A stretch of DNA of 64,000 nt. Origin: Aquatica leii. Lineage: Eukaryota > Arthropoda > Insecta > Coleoptera > Lampyridae. The position numbers and the translations under genes were made by a program. Below the pieces are notes generated by a model. It was given only the letters and a program-made list of their open reading frames with translations. It was not told the origin of the DNA and did not search any database. The stretch's first letter is position 1. Each line of letters opens with the position of its first letter. Positions 10,729-21,350 of the stretch are shown one piece after another. Location: positions 54,178,487-54,242,486 of the forward strand of contig CM069433.1 in the NCBI GenBank assembly GCA_035610365.1, read 5' to 3'.

Positions 10729-13700
10729 ATTGACTAATCATATAAGACTTGTAACCGAACTACTTGGGGTCTAACATGGATAGATGGCGAGGGGCCAGCA
10801 CAAGTCGCAACGGTACTTACAGTGGCGTATAATATACTGTTATACTGCGCACTTCTAATAGCAGCGCATAATTCAAAAATGAATGGGGTTCGACTTAATA
10901 TTACGCTCAAGGTCGTCTAGTCTAGGTCAGCGCTTATCACCACCTTTCTCCAAATGATGACAATTAATACGTGCACAATCATAGCGTTTACAGATAAAAA
11001 TAACTTGAGATTGTAAATGCACGTAATCGTTTTTTAAATTAAAGCAATTCCCAACATAATTTTGCACAATGTAAAACTTCTAATTTAGTTTTTGAGAGTA
11101 TTTCTTAACCGATTGAGTTTGGGTTTTGTGTAGTAAATTTCTTAGTTAAATACCTACAAAATTGTTTTATTAATTCTTAAAAGATTTACTAAAACTAACT
11201 CAAAATTAGGTTTGGTCGTTTCATTATTCTATAAATCTGGTTGAAAAAAAAAACATAGCAAAAAAATGGTTTCAAAGTTTTACGAGTATAACCACAGTAA
11301 CTAAATGACGTTAAAACACTGTTATTTTTTTACAATATGTGAAAATGTTTGAAGGGTAGTAAGCAAGAACAGAGATTTTTTGCACTGCCTGTCTGTTAGT
11401 ATGTATCGTAATAATTTTGCCAACGTACAAAATATAAAATTACGAAACTAAGTTTTTTTGCAATCCTGTAAAGAAAAAATATCCTAAAACTAGTCAACTT
11501 TTAATGCCAACTAAAATATCTGGAATATGTTTATTCTAGCTAGGCTGTATCAAAGAGCCTCAGCTTTAGCGGATGTATTCCTTCATATTAAAAATGCCAA
11601 AAATCAGTAAGCGTTTTTGCACCTAAATATTTTAACTAATCGCCAGATAGTATCAAAAGGTCAAACGATTTAAAAGTAAAGTAAAACTGTTAACGTCCTT
11701 AGTTTTTAGTTTACTATCTGATTTTCAGTTTTAGATTCAAAATGTAAGCTTTACGATGTTAATTTGAAATTTAGTACTCACATTGTACATAGAAAGTGTT
11801 TTTCATTTTTGATTTATATAGTTTGAAATATATAAAAAAAATCAAGAGTCTTATAATTTTTAATTATTGACTAACAGCGGAAAGAAAAAGTGTGTTTTGT
11901 TTTATGTGCAATGTAATTCGTAAAAAGTTTATGTTTACAAATTATTTTGAGGCAAGACTGTTATGTTCCAATGGGGGAGGTGGAGAAATAAGAAAGAAAA
12001 AATTATTTAAATTAATTACCAAGATGTCATGCTTACCTTTCGGCTAGCCTCACCGTAGATGGTCGTCGGGTAAAAGAAAATCGCAAGACACAGAGTTTTC
12101 TTTAAGTAAGCGAAATGCCCTAGTGCGCCACCTCTTCTCGAATTTTTGTCGAAGATAAACAGTCTAGATAGGAGAAAAGGAGATCCTAGACCCGAGGTCC
12201 CCCAAAAGAAATATAGTACGATTCAACAATAACCATTTATTGATTATCTATCTATTAATAGCCAATTCCGGAATGGAACGAGCCAATCGACGGTTACGCC
12301 ACTGGCACTGGTATAATCAGAGAATCAATTACCTTACATAACCCACAACAAAATTGTAACATATAAATTTAAGATTAAAGCAGGTCCAAAATAGACTCTG
12401 GAAGCAATAAGTAAAGCGCTAATATTTAAAGTACATATATTTCCGCGGCTACCCTAACCCGTAGCATAAACTACCCGCGTTAAAACAAAGTAACACCGCC
12501 CATGGTCCTTGACGTCAAGTTCATCACCACCGGTAGTAAAACTGTTGTTTAATTAGTTTACGACAGAAACGTTTCGAGCTCCCAAATCTCTACCCTTGAC
12601 AATTGAAATTTTCTTTTAGGTTAACAACAAAAAAAGTGTAAGTTACGTTAAATAATCATTAAATAGATCAACCGTTACATTAAGGCGTCTGTTAAACATC
12701 GTAATTAACCCTATTTAAATTATAGAAAAATTGACGTTAAATATTATTAAACATAATTATTCATGTCCCAAAAGTTCGTTAAATATTTTAATTAAAACAG
12801 AAGTAAATGTAGTAGACTAGGTGTACAGGATGTACAAAGACAAAGTTCGACGAAAAATGCATTTACATTCAAAGTCCGCACTGATTTCACTTAAATCAAA
12901 TCGCAGCGTATGTAGCGATAGCAGCAGTCATGACCCCGAAGCGCGTGGACGAAAATGAGTCGAGGTCTGGTGGTCCCTCGCGGTTCCAAGCTTAACGATA
13001 CTATAAATACCTCGTTTACTTCAATCCCCCAACCTGTAGCACAACGCCATCAATCCACTGGGATCTTTTACTCTGTGACTTCGATTACTGCGTAAATACA
13101 GCGATTCCAAGATAACTCAGTCCGACAGCTTCGACAGAGTTCGGAAGAAAATTCCAACAGATATTGAGAAACCAAAAGCGAGAAAGACGAAAGAGCTAAA
13201 ATAGCGAATATTAGTTGATACGCCTCTACTTTTAACCACGTGCGAAATACTAACCTACTTTACGATTTTTGCAGCAAAATACATAGATCTTTTGTTGGAT
13301 CCATCGAACGTGTAATCGGATTTATTAGTGATTTCTAAAATAAAACGTCGTTGTATTAGATATCAATCGATGAAAGAGAAACCTCATGTTTCTTACCCAT
13401 CCGACTTTGTCACGTTTATTACACCGCAAAACCACCAAATAAAGTGAAGTTTGTAGATGGCCGACTACTCTCGAGCGCCCTCTGCAAGCATAACTTGAAA
13501 ATCACAACTCGAGGTCGAGTATACCCCATTTTTAAGGTAAGTTGCCTAACTATCAGGCGGATTTTCGCTCAATTACGAATTTACACCTTACAAGACGTAT
13601 CTTATCGCTTTCAACGATAGATACGCGCGAACAGCTATTTGCAAACACACGTTTACAACAGTATGAAGAAAATCAGTGTTAATTGTCAATGACGTGACGG

Positions 13701-13785
13701 TTATGATCTAGACAAGCAAAACACGTTCGCTATCTCTTGCATAAAAACGCAACTAAAGGTTGAATGTGTTATATGATTAGTCAAT
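10729..13785. mobile_element. TIR element of unknown superfamily, copy A
   Basis: An 18-bp perfect inverted repeat bounds it: CATTGACTAATCATATAA (10729-10746) and TTATATGATTAGTCAATG (13768-13785). The same ends bound a second copy at 34219-38679. Internal segments are shared too: 'cggaaagaaaaagtg.gttttgttttat' (11878 and 38399) and 'gataga.a.gcg...cagctatttgc' to 'gcataaaaacgcaac' (13616-13756 and 38474-38561). Without its solo LTR (11959-13592) copy A is about 1.4 kb and non-coding. A clear target duplication was not found. Confidence 0.65.
11959..13592. mobile_element. Probable solo LTR, about 1.63 kb
   Basis: It is missing from the sister element at 38440-38480, so it is an insertion. It begins TGTTATGTTCC and ends ACCTTACA (TG...CA) and is flanked by a 4-bp direct repeat AGAC (11955-11958 and 13593-13596), as LTR elements of the Ty3/gypsy type leave. 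It is clearly more GC-rich than its host. It carries a TATA-like ctataaata near 13009 and AATAAA-type signals near 13338 and 13438. No gag or pol was seen, hence solo LTR. Without a second copy for comparison the length is provisional. Age is uncertain but younger than its host element. Confidence 0.55.
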
Positions 13786-13907
13786 GATATTACTAATAAA
13801 AAAAATATTTTAGTTTATATAATTATAATAAAATCTTTCAATAAAAATATATTTAATAAAGTAGGTAGTAATCTTTGATATTTTTACTATATATGATGCT
13901 TTTGACA

Positions 13908-14030
13908 ATGGGTCCTAGTGGTCTAACAAGTTCGGAGCTAGGCATACCGGGCAATAGCATATGATGCTATAAGGTTCGATCCTCGGAAAGGGTAAGTTTT
14001 CTAAGACATTAATAATATAGGTACTCTAGA
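13908..14030 (+). repeat. tRNA-derived SINE head
   Basis: The sequence starts with a tRNA-like gggtcctagtggtctaac, which fits an RNA polymerase III A box, and 55-60 bp later carries GGTTCGATCCT (13973-13983), a near-consensus B box. No stable cloverleaf with a matching acceptor stem was evident, so this is a SINE head rather than a tRNA gene. Its 3' limit is unclear; similarity to SINE structure fades after about 14030. It lies within the En/Spm-like element. Confidence 0.6.
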
Positions 14031-14186
14031 ATCCACCTGGAGCGAGAAAGCACATCGATAACATGGAAAAATATAAAAGTTGTAACAAAAAGAACTTTGA
14101 ACGTGTCACACCTATCAAGAAACAACTAAAAGTAAAATTAATAAAAATGTCTCAAGTATTTTTTTTGTTCAGTTACATGAAGTTAA

Positions 14187-14520
14187 ATGTTAACTGATAA
14201 AACAGCTAAATCGCTGCTATCATACCTTTTTCGCTGTAAAAATTTGCTGTCAAAAGTATTTAACAGCGCTGTGTTAGTGTTGCATAACGTAACTGCGACA
14301 GTAATATCACAGCACATTGACAGCAAAATCTTAAAGCTGCTACAGCAATCTGTGAACAGCAATAATGGTGCTACCAGCACTGTGCCAGCAGCAATGCAGC
14401 CTCCAATCAGGGTATCTAGCTGCTGATCTGCTGATATATCCTTGCTGAATATTAAGCTGCCGTAGCTATAGTAGTATTCAGCTGACTGCGGCAGCACTGT
14501 TACAACAAATTTTCAGTAAA
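14187..14520. repeat. Right subterminal array of TGCTGT/ACAGCA motifs
   Basis: Mirror of 8640-9025: dense gctgt, tgctg, cagca and acagc motifs in both orientations (for example aacagctaaatcgctgct, ttgctgtcaaaag, aacagcgctgtg, ctgctacagcaatctg and agctgctgatctgctg). Open frames on both strands here are products of the motif array and not genes. Confidence 0.65.
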
Positions 14521-14534
14521 AAATGTTACTTGGG

Positions 14535-15498
14535 CTGAACAAATCACTTTTATTTTTTAAAATTCGCCATTTTGTTATTTTTTTGATAAAATTTAATAAT
14601 TCTAGTTCCAACGAGAACGAAAATTCGATAGATTAATAATCACTTTTTTTTATTTTAAAGCTCCTCAAGGGTTTTTTTTAAACGTTTATTTTAACCAATA
14701 ATAATAATCATAAAACGCCTTTTAGGTGTTAATAATAACGTTTTAAAAAAACTCGGGTTTCTAGAGTTGAACTGTCAAAAATAAAATGTCCCACTGGTCT
14801 TATACAACCAAACAAACCAACGGCTAGCACAGCTTCTTCGGAGAGGGATCGCAGGCTTTGTTATGTGTGATTATAACGTGAATCTAAAAAAAGGCGCCAA
14901 GACGATGAAAAATTAAAGTCGAGGAATACCGTCAAACTCTCCTCGTAGTAAGCGAAGAATAAATAACACTACAAAAATAATAACACCGAATATAGATATT
15001 TATTGTATCACAAAAGTTGAAATAAGCATAGAAATGTAAATTCTTGACAACATTTATACGTAGGCTAATTAAATTAGAAGCTGTGCCGAGTGGCGAGCAA
15101 CACATCGTATAATGCACTGCCCTTGTCGGACTAAATAATTACGTACACATAGCGTCTGAATTTATAAGTACAATATTTGAATTGTAGACAAATCGTACGA
15201 ACGGTCCTAAACGACCTAGTCCTCAATAACGGTGGAGGTGAACTCGGACGTACAAGTAACAAAACTCGCCAAAAATCTAATGTAAAATGAATTGTGAATA
15301 TGCTGTCGAAAATGTGACAGTCTGGCGCAAGAGCAGAAAGGTCCTGACAAATTTCATACTAACGAGAAATTTTCCATACTCGCGAATTGAACTATTAATT
15401 TCTTATTTTAACGTTACAAATCATTAAATTTTATTTTTCTATAAAAATAATTCGCAATGAAAACGTAAAAAAACGTGAAAGTTGTCAGACTACTATCT
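14535..15498. other. Non-coding stretch, nothing recognised
   Basis: AT-rich, with a slightly more GC-rich patch near 14800-14900. No repeat ends, RNA genes or coding similarity were seen on either strand. Confidence 0.4.
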
Positions 15499-16077
15499 TG
15501 ATGCCACAGAAATTCACTCAATCCGAACTTGATGATTTAGTATTAGAGTTGCGTTTTTCAAAGTGTGCTGCTGAGCATCTAGGATCTTGACTTTAAGCGA
15601 AAAATCACCAGGTACATCATTTACTTGGTACAGAAATTGTAAACGTCAGTTTATACAGTATTTTTTACAAGAAGGTCATCTCGTATATTGCATGGATATC
15701 TCTAGTTTAATACGTGTCTTAAGTGCTATAGCGTATGTTTCTATTGAATAAAGACTGTTTCTAGACTTTAATACTAGGTTAAAAGGCGTTCTTTTATATA
15801 ATAGCGATAAGCACGCATTTGTGCCAGTTTCTCATTCAGTTCACTTGAAGGAAACGTACGACAATCTAAAGTTCCTGTCGGGAAAAATTAAACAAAAAGA
15901 CCACGAATGGCAACTATGTCAGAAAATAAAAATGTTACGTATGTTGTTAAATCAACAGAATAAATACACTAAAATACCCTGCTTTATTTGTGAATGGGAT
16001 AGTAGAGCAAAAGCTCTGCATTGAACAAAAGAACAGTTGCACTTTAGGCAGAATCTTACACCGGGGTCAAAGATCTA
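15499..16077 (+). pseudogene. Broken copy of a repetitive insect/cnidarian ORF family, function unknown
   Basis: A plus-strand frame opens with FTQSELDDLVLELRFSKCAA and, through several stops and shifts, gives DISSLIRVLSAIAY, then an open segment VPVSHSVHLKETYDNLKFLS (from 15821), HEWQLCQKIKMLRMLLNQQN and YTKIPCFICEWDSRAKALH, ending near NLTPGSK. The series 'SEL.DL..dL.LSK.aA..LGS', 'VpvgHSVhlKEtYenl' and 'kiPCFiC.WDSRA' belongs to a protein family that recurs in many copies in insect and hydra genomes and that I know only as uncharacterised and probably transposon-derived. The copy is dead. It is not one of the transposase types listed elsewhere here. Confidence 0.6.
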
Positions 16078-18242
16078 AAGAAAAACCAGTATAACAAAAC
16101 TCTAGACGTAGCTTAATTTTTAATATAATTAATTTAATATAATTTTTCTTAATTTCCAGTTTTTTGTTTTAGCAAGTTTTCTTAAAACTTATATTATAGA
16201 GAGTGTCTAGTGCATGTTTGGCAATGGACGACTTAGTAGAGTAAAATAAACAAATATGTCTTTTGTGTTTATTTGATCTAGTATCAAGAGTTCTACTAGA
16301 TTCAACAATACACAGAGTTGTTTACGCTATACGGCTCAGAATACTGTGACCAAAATACGCAAATTTCTAAAAATTTCACTTTATGGATATATAGGGATCT
16401 ATTATAGTTAGTTTTTAAAATTATTTTTATATTATACAGGGTGTTGCAAAGGCCGTAAAAGTATTTAAGTTATGTTTTTTTAAATGAAACTCTGTATATA
16501 ATTACATTTTTGGATTTTCTGATTAAAATAAGAGTGTGTTTTAATAGCGTTTATGAGGTCTAATCTTTTATGTTGTTTACATAATTTAAATTTTAATTAA
16601 AATTTAATTAAAACCACATTACACTTGAATTTTCAAGGTATAGATAAGTATCTAAGTTATGAGCACAAAATTTACAGTGAAGTGTAAAAATAGATCATAT
16701 TTTGTATCTCAAATATAATAAACTTTACATTTTATACAGGGTGTCTAAAAATAAAACTTATCAATTAACAATTTTAAGTGGCTATAATTTTAGCCATATT
16801 TTTTAATTTATCTGCCTGACGTAGAAACTGCCTTTAAAAGTGCAATAAACCACTTTTTGAGAAATCATAAATCACAAGATCGTTAAATCGTTAAAAATAT
16901 TAAGGACATTGACGATAAGCTGGACCCTAAAGAAGCCCAGACCAATAAATTGGTTTTCATTTAAACCAATTTGTCATGCATAGCAGTTGCAATAAGCAAA
17001 CTCAAAAAATATAAATTTACATGACATTTATTGCTTTACGTAACTATCACATGTAATTCTATTTATTACATATATTAGTATTTAATACAATATATTTATT
17101 TAGTAATGTATTACATAACACATAAATAATAAAACTAATAAAAGACACATGTTTTAAATGAATATTTAAGTGCATATTTTTAATGTTATTTATGCATATT
17201 TCCATGCATATTTTAAGTGGTTTTAGTGTATAAATCAAAAGCCTATTTATAAGAAATAAATCAGTTAGGTACATTTATAATATTTTTACATATCGGAAAA
17301 TCAAAAGTTTTATCAAAACGCTTTGAGAAACTGTTTTTGTATAAACATTATTTGTGTCGTAGATAACAATAAAATGTAATTTAATATTGGTTTCTATATT
17401 TTTAAGCAAATGTGGATAGACTTTTACTTTTACTTAATTAGGAATTTTGACTAAGTTCTATTATTGCATCTCAAGTTTCATTAACGTCCTGGAAATCTTA
17501 AGCTTAATACGTTAATTGCCACATTCCTTTCGACAAAGGCTTTAGTTAATATGTTTGTAGACTTGTAAAATTAGTATATCTAATATGTAACGTAAACACG
17601 CGATTATGACAAGAGCTTTAAAGTGACGTCAGCTTAAATGCGTTGCCTTCCCTTTATACCTCGTCATCAAAATTGGTGTTAATCAGTGAAGTGCTTTAAA
17701 CTAAGTTGAATACTAAAGTAATGACTTCAATCTGCATAAACGCTAACTAATATGCATAGCAGTTGTGTTTAATTACAACTTCGTGGTAACATTGACCAAA
17801 TTACACGAATACCGTTAAGCCTTCATTCTTAAAATCTTAAACAAGAAAATTAAAAATTTTGGTTTGTAATTCAAACACTTATTTAAGGAATTAAATAATC
17901 ATTTTAATTACTATCATACTAAAAAGTTAACTAGTTAAATAACTAGTCAAGATTTTTTTTTATTTATATTCTATATATAATAATAAATTATAACTTTAAG
18001 TAGACTCTCGTTTATATATTTTTTTATTTTTTCTTAAATATTTTTTTTATATCAACATTTTCTTAACATTACTTTCATTTTGATATGTTTAAATTAATTC
18101 GGTAAGATTTTGTATTGAATTTATAGCATGCAACTTATTCCGCTTAAGAGAAAACAAAAACAAGAATTTTGTTTAGACGGCGTGGCCTTCCCACGTACAA
18201 TAAAATAATATTACAGTTGGTTTTTAAGTATGTCCCTCGGGC
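16078..18242. other. AT-rich stretch with paired ACAGGGTGT motifs
   Basis: Two direct copies of TATACAGGGTGT sit about 300 bp apart (near 16435 and 16735), each followed by an A-rich run. ACAGGGTGT-type strings recur at ends of insect repeats, so 16435-16746 may be a repeat unit. Further on, 17150-17220 has several GCATATTT/ATGCATATT strings. No coding similarity. Confidence 0.35.
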
Positions 18243-19630
18243 AGTAGAGTAAAGTGGCCTAATTTCGGATACTGTTTTTAAAAAACTAAAAATTGTTTAA
18301 TATAAAAGAATGTATAAATTTATTTCCTATGCAATCATCTAACCATGGGTTGAAGTAAAACAAGAACCTTCTTATTATTTTCTGCTAACTCACACCTTAG
18401 TTTTGGTTATTTACCTTTCCCTTTCAAATAATATTTTTCTCTCTTGTTCTCGCAGGTTTTCTTTGAGTTTGTATTTGTATAGTGTACTGGTAATCACACA
18501 GTTACAGCCTTATCTAGATTTTCTCCCTTTATTAGATTTTTTTAGTTTTAGCATGGGAAGGTATTGGGCTAACGTCTTCCACTCTTATGGTATTGACATT
18601 TTTTCTAGAAAGTGAATGGGGTTTTTTAATTTTGTTTTTATGGTTGTTTAGTCAAAACGCCTCTAAAAGAAATAACTTTTTTATTGTTTTTTGTAATATG
18701 TGGTGGTGGTGTTTTTTCTCTTTGTCTTTTTATTATGGTCCAAATCTATTCCTGTTATATGGACATATACCAGATTTGCGAAATACATTGGCCAAAATTT
18801 CTGCAGTAGCACTTTTTAAACAAGTAGAAGTCGAGAGGCTGCATTTTGTGTGAGGTATGAAGTGGTATACACATTATTGTGACGTGGTTTTTTTGTACAA
18901 TTTCTATAACGCTAATGTTTCCTGTGCGTGTAATTGTCAAGAATCAGAAGCACTGAATGGTTTCATGAATGAAACGTGGTAGCCATTGGGTAAATACTTG
19001 TTGAATTCAACTTCATAGATGACAAGCCGCGATAGACACAGAAGGTGTCGCATCTAACAACTCAACTTTAATATTTTTCCTGGGAAAACAAATAAAGAAG
19101 AAATTTTATGCATTTTTGGTTTAAGCTAATTGAAAAATTTATTTACGTTTTCACGAGTAGAACCTTTGATTCTTGCTTTTGAGATATTTTACAGTTTCCT
19201 AATATACATACTTAAATTTGAATGGCGTTTAAAGCCATTTTTTAACAGCAGTTCCTGTCTCATGAGAAAAAAAAATGAGGCAAACTATTTCTTATGGCTA
19301 ATTGGTATGCAAATTTCTTAATATCAAAGTATGGGCTTCCTTCCTACCGAAACTGCAACCAGTTTCTCAGATGCTTTATTGGTTTATTTAACGTAATCTT
19401 CTAAAGTTGACTTAGAGACATTAAATAGCTTATATGCTGTAAGATACCCCATTTCTTTACTTCAGACCGCATAGAATATCATGAGATTGGGATCCCGTTT
19501 TTTTGTTTTGTATTAACTGTTAGCACGTTTGCTCTAAAACAAATTATTTTCTACAGTTACTTATGTAATAAACGTAACAAAAAACTTTTCCTTCCCAATT
19601 TCGAAAATAGGCAATTTTGCACTTTTTAGG
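18243..19630 (-). mobile_element. pogo/Tigger DNA transposon relic
   Basis: It encloses the minus-strand pogo transposase relic. The ends form a weak inverted repeat: CAGTAGAGTAAAGTGGCC at 18243 against a diverged inverse near 19600-19630 (aaaataggcaattttgcac). Target duplication not found, so limits are approximate. Confidence 0.4.
18540..19495 (-). pseudogene. pogo-like transposase relic
   Basis: Read on the minus strand from 19495: KEMGYLTAYKLFNVSKSTLE then DYV (a Psq-type helix-turn-helix), KLVAVSVGRK, a weak middle part with 'TRENVNKFFN', then an open segment NHVTIMCIPLHTSHKMQPLD ending in FYLFKKCYCRNF (18780-18880). 'PPHTSHK.QPLD' is the signature around the third catalytic residue of pogo/Tigger DDE transposases. 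A C-terminal RVEDVSP string follows near 18570. Multiple stops and frameshifts are present. Order and strand are consistent with one full-length but ancient transposase gene. Confidence 0.8.
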
Positions 19631-19694
19631 TTAATTGCCTATATTTTTGTGTATGTTAATAGCTGGTTAATTTTAATTAGTCAATCATATTAAG

Positions 19695-20225
19695 TAAGAT
19701 TTAGCTTACCCAGGCCAGGAAATCAAAAATTAAACGCGGTTTTACACACTGGAAATTAAACGCATTATAATTGATCCAGCAAAGATAAACAGATATATTG
19801 TACAATATACCGGATGTCAGAATTATGGATATACAGAAAGTTACTGTAGTAAAACTTTTACCTGCGTGAAATCTGCAGGTTCTCACGGTACAAAAACCGG
19901 ACAAAAACTTAAGCAACTCCGGCTATATGTATTTTATGTGAAGGGTCTCGGCTACCTAATTATAAGGCATGCTACACATTTCATGAGCTCTCGCAAAAAT
20001 ACCAACCCGATAGGCAACAGTCAATTTCAAGACCTTCAAACTTAAAAATCTAGGATTTACCATTCGCAGCCACAATAATCATTCTTTTACTAGCCAGCCA
20101 TCACCTTTAAGTTATGCAAAAACAGCCCGAAATCAACCTTCTCATTCAGGAAACGTTAGTCTTAACCAGTTCTTGAATCAGTTCAAAAGTATGCTGAATA
20201 AATCCACAAATTTTACCTATTTATT
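19695..20225 (+). pseudogene. Jockey LINE ORF1 (gag-like) relic
   Basis: A frame near 19813-19900 reads TGCQNYGYTESYCSK then TCVKSAGSHGTKT, decayed versions of the two CCHC knuckles of Jockey ORF1 (the usual form is 'C..C..yGHt...C' followed by 'C.KC.g.H....C'). Some cysteines and histidines are lost. After a frame change the tail reads SFTSQPSPLSYAKTARNQPS and VSLNQFLNQFKSMLNKS, the polar tail typical of this clade. ORF1 normally binds LINE RNA; this copy is dead. Confidence 0.75.
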
Positions 20226-20543
20226 ATAAATAAAAAACTAGTTTTGACAATCTAAATTATCATTGTCAGTGAAAAAAATTATTATACGATTTAAAAAAAT
20301 GAGTAACAGATGTCAAGAACTAACGAGTATGTTTCGTACAAATTAACTCATTTTAAAGTTAATACAATAAATTGAACCTAGTCTTGTAACAGTAATATAA
20401 TTTTTTGTTTTTTTAATAGGTAATCAATATTATAGTTTAGTCTTACGCTTCACTGTTGTTTAAGAATATGTGTTAAGTAGTAATCGTTAGTGTTATTAAG
20501 ATCATAAATGGTATTATAAGAAAATATTTTTTTTATAACATTC
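20226..20543. other. AT-rich remainder of the LINE before the LTR element
   Basis: No coding similarity was seen. It should correspond to the ORF1/ORF2 junction of the LINE but is too decayed to read. Confidence 0.35.
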
Positions 20544-21025
20544 TGAAACGTTCGAGAAGTTATTTGCAAAAGCAAGAGCCTTCTAGAAGCTGTTATCCAT
20601 CTTCTAGAAGATATACCGAAATAGAAAATAGGGAACACTCCAGAAGGATTTCCTTATGTGTATATATACCGACGGAACAATTCGTAGGTCAGTTATTGCC
20701 GTAACGCGAATGCAACAGTATTAAGAAGATTATTCAAGTGAAGATAAATAAGTGATTAGCACGTGCGAAGTTTTAAATAAATAATAGTGTACACCGAATC
20801 GAGTGAAGGTGACTTATAGTGTAAACAAACAAGTTAGTGGCTTTATCTTATCGTCGCGTAAGTGATAGCATATTATTGTTTTATATAAATTACTGTAAGT
20901 TTTTATCTTTAGATATTTAAATTTAATTAGTTCGGTTAATTTAAAAGTATACATATTTCTAGAATAAGTAAACGTGTTTTTAGTCGTTTTAAATAAATTA
21001 GTTTTTAATAAATAGTTTCGCTACA
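20544..21025 (+). repeat. 5' LTR
   Basis: Begins TGAAACGTTCGAG and ends GCTACA. Contains a TATA-like 'gtgtatatatacc' near 20660. It matches the 3' copy along its length. Confidence 0.85.
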
Positions 21026-21026
21026 T

Positions 21027-21046
21027 TGGTGTCGGTATCGGGTTCG
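21027..21046 (+). promoter_or_regulatory. tRNA primer-binding site
   Basis: TGGTGTCGGTATCGGGTTCG starts one base after the 5' LTR. Its complement ends in CCA and contains a T-loop-like CGAACCC, as expected for the 3' end of a tRNA. The tRNA identity was not determined. Confidence 0.8.
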
Positions 21047-21350
21047 CAATTTTTATTAGTGTAAATACCATTAAGTAATCTAATATCGCTCCCGTAATTG
21101 ATTGCGTGAATAACTGTTAAGTTCGCGATACGCGTGTTTATTTATAAAGTGTAATCATAGTTAAATTCGTTAATATAGTGTTTATTAAACTTTTTCCTTT
21201 AACAAGTGCGTGATTGCGATATTAATTAAATTTGTTTCCGTACACTAGTGGTTTAATATTAACAAGTGGATCGTTATTAAAATTTTGTGTTATACAAAAA
21301 CTGCATTTTAAAAAGTAGTGTATCTAAAGTTTATATTCGTGTTTAAATTT

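Larger units (their letters stand above)
8617..14534 (+). mobile_element. En/Spm (CMC)-like DNA transposon, about 5.9 kb, with nested insertions
   Basis: The left end CCCAAGTAACATTT (8617-8630) is matched in inverse at the right end, AAATGTTACTTGGG (14521-14534). A possible 2-bp target duplication CT flanks both ends (8615-8616 and 14535-14536). Inside each end lies a subterminal array of the hexamer TGCTGT/ACAGCA. A plus-strand transposase relic occupies 9105-10344. Subterminal motif arrays and short target duplications are typical of the En/Spm (CACTA) group, where the motifs bind the element's own proteins. Later insertions are a TIR element (10729-13785) and a SINE (13908-14030). An alternative reading is two independent relatives lying in opposite orientation. 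Confidence 0.6.

Noticed and set aside
11990-13590. GC-richer stretch as a possible host gene
   Set aside because: No long frame or splice pattern on either strand; TG...CA ends and an AGAC target duplication explain it better as a solo LTR.
13908-13990. Functional tRNA gene
   Set aside because: A and B boxes are present, but I could not pair an acceptor stem or anticodon arm; a SINE head fits better.
14183-14497. Overlapping 104- and 79-codon frames on opposite strands
   Set aside because: Both lie in the TGCTGT subterminal array, which gives open frames by repetition; no protein family resembles them.
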